From NCBI GenBank assembly GCA_937897125.1, contig CALCPL010000042.1:1-7191 (forward strand): DNA of 7,191 bases, read 5' to 3'. The number at the start of each line of letters is the position of its first letter. Positions within the stretch are counted from its first letter, which is position 1. Below are positions 1-5,704 of this stretch, in pieces. The notes beneath the pieces are model-generated. The model saw nothing but the letters and a program-made list of their open reading frames with translations. It had not been told where the DNA came from and did no database searches. The translations under genes and the position numbers were made by a program. This stretch comes from an uncultured Candidatus Pelagibacter sp. GTDB lineage: Bacteria > Pseudomonadota > Alphaproteobacteria > Pelagibacterales > Pelagibacteraceae.

Positions 1-7
1 GAGACAG
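1..7. other. Remnant of Nextera/Tn5 mosaic-end adapter
   Basis: The first seven bases, GAGACAG, equal the last seven bases of the Tn5 mosaic end AGATGTGTATAAGAGACAG in the orientation expected at the left end of a tagmented fragment. Seven bases alone would be weak evidence, but the right end of the same contig carries an unmistakable full-length adapter. The natural sequence probably starts at base 8, where the reading frame of the Hda-like gene continues sensibly (an A that could end a Lys codon, then Thr-His-Leu). Confidence 0.7.
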
Positions 8-8
8 A

Positions 9-503
9 ACTCACTTAGTAAATATTTTTTTGAAAAAGTTTAACGGTATTAGGATTGATGTTAATTCATTAAATGATGAAAACCTTAAATCTATTAAACC
101 TTACCAAAACATAATTTTAGAGGATTTAAATTTAAATATAAATGAGAAGTTGATTTATTCACTCTTCAATATAATAGATCAAGATAACAAGTTTTTGATA
201 GTGACATCAATAAAACCAATATCTGAGATCAACTTTCAACTGGATGATCTTCGATCTAGAACTAAGAACTGTCTTTTTGCAAATATTCAAAACCCTGATG
301 ATGAGCTAATGTTTGCACTGATATTAAAAAATTTATCAGATAGACAAATTACTTTAGATAAAAAGCTGATTGACTTTATTATTAAAAGAATTGAGAGATC
401 GTATGGCAAAATATTTGAATTCATATATAAAATTGACAAGATTAGTTTAAAAAAAAAGAAATCAATCGACTTTAAAATTATTAATGAAGCTCTTGAGGAA
501 TAA
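9..503 (+). CDS. hda: Hda/DnaA-family AAA+ ATPase, 5'-truncated by contig end
   Basis: Probable regulatory inactivator of DnaA, an AAA+ protein that with the DNA-clamp stimulates ATP hydrolysis by DnaA after initiation. The frame is open to the left edge. The first codons read Thr-His-Leu-Val-Asn-Ile-Phe, matching the end of a Walker A motif (GxGKTHL), so the contig breaks inside the P-loop. A TTG at 30 lies inside the gene and is not a convincing start. Visible in the 164 residues present are a Walker B-like NIILEDLN (Glu-Asp at about 38-39), a sensor-1-like stretch LIVTSIKP (63-70), a DLRSR box (80-84) like the DnaA/Hda arginine region, and a C-terminal helical lid ending in a Lys-rich segment. 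There is no DnaA domain IV DNA-binding helix-turn-helix after the lid, which favours Hda over DnaA. The missing part should hold the clamp-binding motif and most of Walker A. aspS begins on the next base, suggesting one transcript. The family call is solid; the exact role is inferred. Confidence 0.8.
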   Translation, partial: THLVNIFLKKFNGIRIDVNSLNDENLKSIKPYQNIILEDLNLNINEKLIYSLFNIIDQDNKFLIVTSIKPISEINFQLDDLRSRTKNCLFANIQNPDDELMFALILKNLSDRQITLDKKLIDFIIKRIERSYGKIFEFIYKIDKISLKKKKSIDFKIINEALEE

Positions 504-506
504 GTG
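495..506 (+). promoter_or_regulatory. Shine-Dalgarno and GTG start of aspS
   Basis: GAGGA at 495-499 lies four bases before a GTG start at 504 that directly abuts the TAA stop (501-503) of the upstream gene. The ribosome-binding site is therefore wholly inside the last codons of the Hda-like gene (Glu-Glu-stop). It supports the GTG start and suggests translational coupling. Confidence 0.6.
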
Positions 507-2288
507 AATAAATACAGAACACATACATGTAGTGAGTTAACAATAGATAGCAGTGGTAAAGATGTTGTTTTGTCAGGTTGGATCAATAAAAAAAGGGATC
601 ATGGAAATTTACTGTTCATAGATTTAAGAGACAATTATGGGATGACTCAGTGCATCATAGATAAGAGTAACGAAAATTTTAAATCATTAGAAAAAATTCA
701 ATTAGAAAGCGTAATTAAAATAAATGGTAAGGTTGTTGAGAGAACAAAAGAGACCATTAACACTGATCTCCAAACTGGAGAGATAGAAATTAATATAGAT
801 TCATTTGAAGTGCTTGGTACTTGCAAAGAATTACCAATGCCAGTTTTTAGTGATCAAGAATATGCTGAAGAAATTAGACTTAAGTACAGGTTCTTAGATT
901 TAAGAAGAAAAAAGATTCATGATAATATTATCTTAAGGTCAAAAGTTATTTCTTTTATTAGAAGTGAGATGTCTAAACTTGGTTTCTTGGAGTTTCAAAC
1001 ACCAATATTAACATCTTCCAGCCCTGAGGGTGCAAGAGATTTTTTAGTACCAAGTAGACTAAATCCAGGAAAATTTTATGCACTACCACAAGCACCACAA
1101 CAATTTAAACAACTTATAATGGTTTCTGGTTTTGATAAATATTTTCAAATAGCTCCATGCTTTAGAGATGAAGATGCAAGGGCAGATAGAAGTCCAGGTG
1201 AATTTTATCAGCTTGATTTAGAAATGTCTTTTGTTGAACAAGAAGACGTTTTTCAAGTTGTTGAAAAATTAATAGTCAATGTTTTTAAGAATTTTTCTTC
1301 AAAAAAATTAATGTATGAAAAATTTCCAAGAATACCTTATGAGGAATCTATGCTTAAGTATGGATCAGATAAACCAGATTTAAGAAACCCATTAATAATT
1401 TCTGATTTATCAAACATTTTTACCCGTGATGATGTTACGTTTGAGATATTTAAAAAGCTTGTAAAATCTGGCTCTAAAGTAAGATGTATAGTTACAAAAA
1501 ATACAAAAGATAAACCTAGAAGTTTTTTTGATAATATTGACAAGTGGGCCAAAGAACAAGGTGCATCAGGTCTTGCTTATTTTACAATTGAAAAAGAAGA
1601 AAATCTTTCAGCAAAAGGACCAGTAGGAAAATTTTTCTCTAAAGAAGCCTTAGAAGAAATTATGAAAATCACTGGAGCCGAAATAGGGGACAGTATATTC
1701 TTTGCCTGTGGAAAAATAAGTGAAGTTGAAAAAATAACCTCTCTAGCAAGAGATAAAATTGCTAAGGATTTAGAATTAATTGATGATAATACTTTTGCGT
1801 TTTGTTGGATTGTTGATTATCCAATGTTTGAAAAAAATGAAGTAACTAATAAAATTGAATTTAGTCACAATCCATTTTCAATGCCTCAAGGTGACATAAA
1901 AGCTATTGATTTTGACAATCCACTTAATATTAAAGCCTACCAATACGATATTGTTTGTAATGGGATAGAACTATCTTCTGGCGCAATTAGAAATCACGTA
2001 CCTGAATTGATGTATAAGTTATTCTCGATTGCTGGATATCAAAAAGAACAAGTTGATGAAAAATTTAGTGGAATGATCAATGCTTTAAGTTATGGAGCTC
2101 CACCTCATGGTGGTATAGCGCCTGGTATCGATAGAATTGTAATGCTATTAGCAAATGAAAAGAATATTAGAGAAGTTACAATGTTCCCAATGAATCAAAA
2201 TGCTCAAGACTTAATGATGAATGCTCCATCAAATGTTAACGAAGAGCAGCTTAAAGAGCTTGGTTTAGCTTTAAAGCTTAAAAAATAA
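504..2288 (+). CDS. aspS: Aspartate--tRNA ligase (bacterial type, class IIb)
   Basis: Cytoplasmic class II aminoacyl-tRNA synthetase that activates aspartate with ATP and loads it on tRNA-Asp. At 594 residues it has the usual bacterial length (E. coli about 590). The domain order is complete: an N-terminal OB-fold anticodon-binding domain (about 1-110, with GWINKKRDHG near 25-34), the catalytic core with motif 1 near 160-170, a flipping-loop-like SPEGARDF (173-180), motif 2 FRDEDARADRSPGEF (220-234), the bacterial GAD insertion (about 290-410), and motif 3 GIAPGIDRIVMLL (537-549). His33 in the RDHG motif is the residue associated with non-discriminating bacterial AspRS, which also charges tRNA-Asn for amidation by GatCAB; discriminating enzymes have Leu there. 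Non-discrimination is inference from this single position. The GTG start is supported by GAGGA just upstream. It is probably cotranscribed with the Hda-like gene and ends 2 bp from the convergent NrdJ-tail gene. Confidence 0.97.
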   Translation: MNKYRTHTCSELTIDSSGKDVVLSGWINKKRDHGNLLFIDLRDNYGMTQCIIDKSNENFKSLEKIQLESVIKINGKVVERTKETINTDLQTGEIEINIDSFEVLGTCKELPMPVFSDQEYAEEIRLKYRFLDLRRKKIHDNIILRSKVISFIRSEMSKLGFLEFQTPILTSSSPEGARDFLVPSRLNPGKFYALPQAPQQFKQLIMVSGFDKYFQIAPCFRDEDARADRSPGEFYQLDLEMSFVEQEDVFQVVEKLIVNVFKNFSSKKLMYEKFPRIPYEESMLKYGSDKPDLRNPLIISDLSNIFTRDDVTFEIFKKLVKSGSKVRCIVTKNTKDKPRSFFDNIDKWAKEQGASGLAYFTIEKEENLSAKGPVGKFFSKEALEEIMKITGAEIGDSIFFACGKISEVEKITSLARDKIAKDLELIDDNTFAFCWIVDYPMFEKNEVTNKIEFSHNPFSMPQGDIKAIDFDNPLNIKAYQYDIVCNGIELSSGAIRNHVPELMYKLFSIAGYQKEQVDEKFSGMINALSYGAPPHGGIAPGIDRIVMLLANEKNIREVTMFPMNQNAQDLMMNAPSNVNEEQLKELGLALKLKK

Positions 2289-2312
2289 TATTACTTTTTA
2301 CCTTTTAAGCTT
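2274..2312. terminator. Possible bidirectional terminator hairpin at convergent gene ends
   Basis: A perfect 10-base inverted repeat, AAGCTTAAAA at 2274-2283 and TTTTAAGCTT at 2303-2312, spans the 2-bp gap between aspS and the convergent NrdJ-tail gene. The 19-base loop contains a run of five T. The arms lie inside the last codons of both genes (Lys-Leu-Lys at one end, Ser-Leu-Lys at the other). The stem is AT-rich and no clean U-tract follows either arm, so this is not a textbook intrinsic terminator. It could also arise because both proteins end in similar Leu-Lys codons. Confidence 0.35.
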
Positions 2313-3112
2313 ATCTTAACGTCAGATAAATCAACAAGATTTTTTTTGTAATTATTTCTAACAAAGCCTTTGCTAGTAACATCTTTTATAATTTTAAGTA
2401 ATTGATTTTGATCCTCAGTATTTTCTTCTTCAGGTAAAGATCTATCTGATCCACCAATAGATGGAGTGTGTGCTAGATCTTCTCTATTTTGGTATGAAAT
2501 AGCGAGTTCTCTAAATATATAATCAAGTATTGAAGAGGCACTCATTATTCTGTCATTGCCATGAACTTTTCCAGATGGTTCAAATTTAGTATCAACATAA
2601 GCACTAATAAACTCATCTAAAGGAACACCATATTGAAGACCAAGTGATATTGCTATTGCAAAATTATTCATCAAAGCTTTTACCAGTTCACCTTCTTTAC
2701 TTGTGTCTATGAAAATTTCACCAATTTTACCATCTTCATATTCTCCAGTGTGGAGATAAACTTTATGGTCACCAATTGTCGCTTTTTGGATATAACCTTT
2801 TCTTCTATCAGGCATACTAAATCTTTTACCCACACCTTCGTTAATTTGTTTAACAAAAGCGGTATTATTTTCTTTCGAAACAATTTTTGGTTGGCTTTGC
2901 TCAGATATAATATCTAATTTTTTAGGCTCAATTACTTTATTATTTGGATCTAAACTTTTTGTTTTTCTTGTATCAAGTTTCACATCTAAAACTTCAAATT
3001 TTCCATCATCGCGCTTTTCAAGGTTAGCTAATTCTGTTTCATTAATATCATCTAAATAATGATTAACTTTAAAGCTACAAGTATAATAAGTTTCTACTAA
3101 ATATTTTGCCAT
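2291..3112 (-). CDS. Stand-alone TSCPD-domain protein related to the C-terminus of class II ribonucleotide reductase (NrdJ)
   Basis: A 273-residue protein. Residues about 96-215 ([16 protein letters not shown]..., [66 protein letters not shown]) match what I know of the C-terminal TSCPD region of alphaproteobacterial B12-dependent ribonucleotide reductase. The large catalytic (beta/alpha)10 barrel is absent, and so are the paired cysteines of the reductase tail; the only Cys is residue 12. The first 50 residues ([17 protein letters not shown], then an [15 protein letters not shown] stretch) look like a separate small domain that I cannot name, and about 50-95 is a charged linker. It cannot be a reductase on its own; a regulatory or accessory role with a ribonucleotide reductase encoded elsewhere is speculation. 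The ATG at 3112 is preceded by AAGGA four bases away, supporting the start. A promoter candidate lies 45 bp upstream. It is convergent with aspS and divergent from the NDUFA12 gene. Confidence 0.8.
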   Translation of the reverse strand: MAKYLVETYYTCSFKVNHYLDDINETELANLEKRDDGKFEVLDVKLDTRKTKSLDPNNKVIEPKKLDIISEQSQPKIVSKENNTAFVKQINEGVGKRFSMPDRRKGYIQKATIGDHKVYLHTGEYEDGKIGEIFIDTSKEGELVKALMNNFAIAISLGLQYGVPLDEFISAYVDTKFEPSGKVHGNDRIMSASSILDYIFRELAISYQNREDLAHTPSIGGSDRSLPEEENTEDQNQLLKIIKDVTSKGFVRNNYKKNLVDLSDVKISLKGKK

Positions 3113-3115
3113 TTT

Positions 3116-3120
3116 TCCTT
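3116..3120 (-). promoter_or_regulatory. Ribosome-binding site of the NrdJ-tail gene
   Basis: On the minus strand AAGGA lies three to four A residues before the ATG at 3112-3110. It is one of the few clear Shine-Dalgarno sites here and fixes the start of this gene. Confidence 0.6.
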
Positions 3121-3156
3121 TAATTAATTTTTTATTTTGAATCGTAAGATAATTAA

Positions 3157-3184
3157 TTTATATACAAATCCTTACTTTAGTCTA
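3157..3184 (-). promoter_or_regulatory. Candidate sigma-70 type promoter of the NrdJ-tail gene
   Basis: Read on the minus strand, TAGACT (3184-3179; four of six matches to TTGACA) is followed after a 16-bp spacer by TATAAA (3162-3157; five of six matches to TATAAT). Transcription from here would give a leader of roughly 35-40 bases before the ATG at 3112. In such AT-rich DNA -10-like hexamers are common, so the call rests mainly on the spacing and position. Confidence 0.4.
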
Positions 3185-3227
3185 ATTTAAATAATACAAT
3201 TTAGGATTGAAGAATTAATTAAATAAT

Positions 3228-3587
3228 ATGTTGACACTTTTTAAAAAAATTTTCATTTGGTGGAACCAAGAAACATTAGGCACAAAATTAAAAACTATTT
3301 TTTATGGAAAACTTGCTGGAAAAGATTCTAGTGGCAATAAATATTACGAAAGTAAATCTGGAAAAAGATGGGTAATTTATAATGATGAAATTGATGCTTC
3401 AAAAATACCTACTGAATGGTATTCTTGGATGCACTTCACTAATAATAGAATTGAAAACAATCACGAATTGAATAAGTATGATTGGCAAAAACCACATCAA
3501 TCCAATCAAACAGGTACTGAGAATGCCTATCATCCAAATAAAAACAATGATCCAATCAAAAAAAAATATACAATCTGGAAAAGTTAA
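3228..3587 (+). CDS. NDUFA12-family NADH:ubiquinone oxidoreductase accessory subunit
   Basis: A 119-residue homologue of the NDUFA12/B17.2 accessory subunit of respiratory complex I, a family shared by alphaproteobacteria and mitochondria. Family features are clear: an N-terminal FKKIFIWWNQETLGTKLKT, then GKLAGKDSSGNKYYE (28-42), a KRWVIYNDEIDASKIPTEW block (about 46-64), YSWMHF, and the C-terminal YDWQKPHQSNQTGTENAYHP. The length is normal for a bacterial member. It is expected to sit on the matrix-equivalent (cytoplasmic) side of membrane-bound complex I, next to the peripheral arm; this is family knowledge. The ATG at 3228 lacks a good Shine-Dalgarno. The 3' end overlaps the DUF2155 gene in another frame, suggesting one transcript. 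In many alphaproteobacteria this gene and DUF2155 lie near aat-accC-accB-aroQ. The acc-aroQ group is here too but convergent, and no aat is present. Confidence 0.92.
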   Translation: MLTLFKKIFIWWNQETLGTKLKTIFYGKLAGKDSSGNKYYESKSGKRWVIYNDEIDASKIPTEWYSWMHFTNNRIENNHELNKYDWQKPHQSNQTGTENAYHPNKNNDPIKKKYTIWKS

Positions 3588-3945
3588 TTTTTTATTTTTT
3601 TTAATTTATTTTTTTTTAATAAGCCAGTCACTACCCTTAATAGCTAATGAGGGAAGATTTGTTGAAATTAAGGTTTTAGATAAAGTAAGTTCAAAGACTG
3701 ACCTTTTGAAATTAGAGATAGGTAAAGAACTTAAATTTAAAGGTTTATTAATAAAAAGTCTCAAATGTAAAAACTCAGAATTTGACGACAACCCAGAAAT
3801 AACTGCTTATATTCAAGTTAAAGATATGACGAATAAAGATAATAATGAAGTTTTTATTTTTAATGGATGGACCTTTTCATCCAGTCCTGCTGTAAACCCT
3901 TTTGATCACGCAGTATATGACATTTGGCTAACAAGATGTTATTAG
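3547..3945 (+). CDS. DUF2155 domain protein with signal peptide
   Basis: A 132-residue protein matching the alphaproteobacterial DUF2155 family; function unknown. The ATG at 3547 gives a convincing secretion signal: a Lys-containing start (MIQSKKNIQSGK), a hydrophobic core FLFFLIYFFLI (15-25), then SQSLPLIA with likely cleavage after Ala33, leaving a periplasmic domain of about 99 residues. The family-type stretch FIFNGWTFSSSPAVNPFDHAVYDIWLTRC closes the protein. Cys74 and Cys131 could form a disulfide. In-frame ATGs at 3478 and 3523 would put 15-23 extra polar residues before the signal, so I prefer 3547. No ATG, GTG or TTG follows before the signal core, so an overlap of at least 41 bp with the NDUFA12 gene is unavoidable. 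Its TAG stop interlocks with the accC stop on the other strand (4-bp overlap). Confidence 0.85.
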   Translation: MIQSKKNIQSGKVNFLFFLIYFFLISQSLPLIANEGRFVEIKVLDKVSSKTDLLKLEIGKELKFKGLLIKSLKCKNSEFDDNPEITAYIQVKDMTNKDNNEVFIFNGWTFSSSPAVNPFDHAVYDIWLTRCY

Positions 3946-5279
3946 ATTACTTTTTCGTTATCTAGCCAGCCAACATTAAAGTCTGACTCAATAAATTTTT
4001 TATGGTTTAGTAGAATTTTATGAAGAGGTATCGTTGTAGTTATTCCCTCAATGACAAATTCATCTAAAGATCGATTCATTCTTTGTATTGCTTCAGTTCT
4101 ATTTCTTCCCTGAGTTATTACTTTACAGATCATGCTATCGTAATATGGGGTAACTTTATAACCTTGGAAAATTGCACCATCAACTCTAGTTCTAAAACCA
4201 GATGGTTGGTGACACATACCTATCGTTCCAGGGGATGGTTGGAAGTTTTTACTAGCATCTTCTGCATTAATTCTACATTCTATTGCATGTCCTCTAGGAT
4301 TAATGTCACTTTGTTTTAAGGCTGTTTCACCAGTATATGCTATCCAAATTTGCTCTTTAATAATATCAATTCCGGTTACCATTTCAGTTACTGGGTGCTC
4401 TACTTGAACACGAGTATTCATTTCAAGAAAATAAAATTTACCATCTTCATATATAAACTCTACAGTTCCAGCACCTTCATAACCAATTTTACTAACCATG
4501 TTTACTGTTCTTTCAAAAAGATCTTTTCTGATTTCATCAGTTAAGACTGGGCTAGGAGTTTCTTCTATTAATTTTTGATGCCTTCTTTGAACTGAGCAAT
4601 CTCTTTCATGAAGATGAACAGTTCGATTTTTACCTGACAAAACTTGCACTTCAATATGTCTTGGGTTTTGAAAAAATTTTTCAATATAAACCTCATCATT
4701 TCCAAAATATTTTTGAGCTTCAGATTTAGCTGTTGAAAAAGATGTTTCAAATTCCTCTTCTTTATTAACAATCTTCATTCCTTTTCCACCCCCACCTCCA
4801 GAAGCTTTAATTAAAACAGGAAAACCAATCTTTTTGCATAGCTCTTTTGCTTGTTTTATATCTGTTACACCACCCTCAGAACCTTCAATTACTGGAAGGC
4901 CATGTTGTTTTGCAATTCTTTTTGCTTGGATTTTATCTCCCATCATTTCTATGAGTTTTGAAGAAGCACCAATGAATTTAATATTGTTTTCTTCTAGGAC
5001 TTTAGCAAAAGTTGCATTCTCAGATAAAAAACCGTAACCAGGATGAACAGCTTCTGCTTTTGTCAGTTCTATTGCTGACATTAAAGCTGGAATATTTAAA
5101 TAACTATTTGCTGGTTGGTGAGAGCCAATGCAAACACTTTCATCGGCTAGTCTTACATGCATACTATCTCTATCAACATCAGAATGAACAGCAACAGTTG
5201 CTATACCCCATTCTTTGCAAGCTCTTATAACTCTGACTGCAATTTCCCCACGGTTTGCAATTAGAATTTTTTTAAACAT
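3942..5279 (-). CDS. accC: Biotin carboxylase subunit of acetyl-CoA carboxylase
   Basis: ATP-grasp enzyme that carboxylates biotin on AccB using bicarbonate and ATP, the first half-reaction of malonyl-CoA formation for fatty acid synthesis. At 445 residues it matches the family (E. coli 449). The N-terminal biotin carboxylase domain starts FKKILIANRGEIAVRVIRA. GDK (Lys116) and the glycine-rich loop KASGGGGGKGMKIV (158-171) bind ATP. RHIEVQV (207-213), ERDCSVQRRHQKLIEE (225-240), Glu274, and EMNTRVQVEHPVTE (286-299, with Glu286, Asn288, Arg290 and Glu294) form the catalytic site. The C-terminal domain has ECRINAED (334-341, Arg336). All key residues are present. The ATG overlaps the TAA of accB by one base, indicating translational coupling. 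The 3' end overlaps the convergent DUF2155 gene by 4 bp. Other carboxylase families (propionyl- or methylcrotonyl-CoA) are usually longer fusions, and pairing with a small AccB settles the assignment. Confidence 0.97.
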   Translation of the reverse strand: MFKKILIANRGEIAVRVIRACKEWGIATVAVHSDVDRDSMHVRLADESVCIGSHQPANSYLNIPALMSAIELTKAEAVHPGYGFLSENATFAKVLEENNIKFIGASSKLIEMMGDKIQAKRIAKQHGLPVIEGSEGGVTDIKQAKELCKKIGFPVLIKASGGGGGKGMKIVNKEEEFETSFSTAKSEAQKYFGNDEVYIEKFFQNPRHIEVQVLSGKNRTVHLHERDCSVQRRHQKLIEETPSPVLTDEIRKDLFERTVNMVSKIGYEGAGTVEFIYEDGKFYFLEMNTRVQVEHPVTEMVTGIDIIKEQIWIAYTGETALKQSDINPRGHAIECRINAEDASKNFQPSPGTIGMCHQPSGFRTRVDGAIFQGYKVTPYYDSMICKVITQGRNRTEAIQRMNRSLDEFVIEGITTTIPLHKILLNHKKFIESDFNVGWLDNEKVI

Positions 5280-5704
5280 TACTCTACGATGATAATGGTT
5301 TGGCCGTATTCAACAGGTTGACCATCTTCGACACAGATTTCTTTTATAATCCCATCTGCTGTTGATGGAACATGATTCATAGTTTTCATAGCTTCAACTA
5401 TCATAACTGTTTCACCTTTTTTAATTTTTTTACCAACTTCTGCAAATTTTTTTGCTCCAGGTTCTGCTGCAAGATAAGCAGTACCAATAATAGGAGACTT
5501 GACTTCAGTCCCAGATATAACTGTAGAGTTAGCTACACCAAGGGCCGGTGTTGAGGCATCAACACTTACAACTTGATTTGAACTGGCTGGGTTTGATTTT
5601 GATACTTTGATTTTAGTGTCTTTATCTGTGTATTCAATTTCAGTTAAATTGAACTCATTTAAGTAATCAGTTAATTCTTTAATAATGTTTTTATCTATTT
5701 TCAT
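5279..5704 (-). CDS. accB: Biotin carboxyl carrier protein of acetyl-CoA carboxylase
   Basis: A 141-residue carrier of the biotin that shuttles carboxyl groups from AccC to the carboxyltransferase AccAD. The N-terminal helix-rich part (MKIDKNIIKELTDYLNEFNL) is typical of AccB. A Ser/Ala/Val-rich flexible linker spans about 37-65, and the biotinyl domain runs from SPIIGTAY (70) to the end. The biotin attachment motif EAMKTMNHV places the modified lysine at Lys107. An insertion like the AccB 'thumb' (AAEPGAKKF, 79-87) separates it from simple lipoyl-like domains. The start ATG overlaps the aroQ TGA by 4 bp (ATGA) and its TAA overlaps the accC ATG by one base, so the three genes are tightly coupled. 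No strong Shine-Dalgarno precedes it, which fits reinitiation after aroQ. Confidence 0.96.
   Translation of the reverse strand: MKIDKNIIKELTDYLNEFNLTEIEYTDKDTKIKVSKSNPASSNQVVSVDASTPALGVANSTVISGTEVKSPIIGTAYLAAEPGAKKFAEVGKKIKKGETVMIVEAMKTMNHVPSTADGIIKEICVEDGQPVEYGQTIIIVE

Larger units (their letters stand above)
3113..3227. other. Divergent intergenic region with repeated AATTAATT palindromes
   Basis: This 115-bp region separates the NrdJ-tail gene (minus) from the NDUFA12 gene (plus) and is the only real intergenic space in the window. It is almost entirely A+T. The palindrome AATTAATT occurs three times, at 3122-3129, 3151-3158 and 3213-3220; the outer two sit just upstream of the two start codons. 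A near-palindrome, ATTTATATACAAAT at 3156-3169, overlaps the candidate minus-strand -10 box. For the plus strand, TACAAT at 3195-3200 is a possible -10 element but has no good -35 partner. I see no RNA gene or riboswitch fold. Confidence 0.5.

Noticed and set aside
30..32. TTG at 30 as the start of the first gene
   Set aside because: The frame is open to the left edge and upstream codons (THLVNIFL) fit the end of a Walker A motif, so the gene is truncated rather than starting here.
3478..3546. Upstream in-frame ATG at 3478 (or 3523) as the start of the DUF2155 gene
   Set aside because: It adds a polar stretch before the signal peptide and lengthens the overlap with NDUFA12; the ATG at 3547 gives a normal positively charged signal-peptide start.
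3588..3620. T-rich tract as a U-tract terminator after the NDUFA12 gene
   Set aside because: No GC-containing hairpin precedes it, and the T-runs encode the Phe/Leu core of the DUF2155 signal peptide.
3925..3968. Inverted repeat TGGCTA / TAGCCA at the DUF2155-accC junction as a terminator
   Set aside because: Only six base pairs with a 32-base loop and no T-run after the second arm; the arms fall in coding sequence of both genes and look coincidental.
4083..5230. Several reading frames of 60-78 codons on the plus strand across accC
   Set aside because: They are antisense to conserved accC codons, have no ribosome-binding sites, and their composition mirrors the opposite strand.
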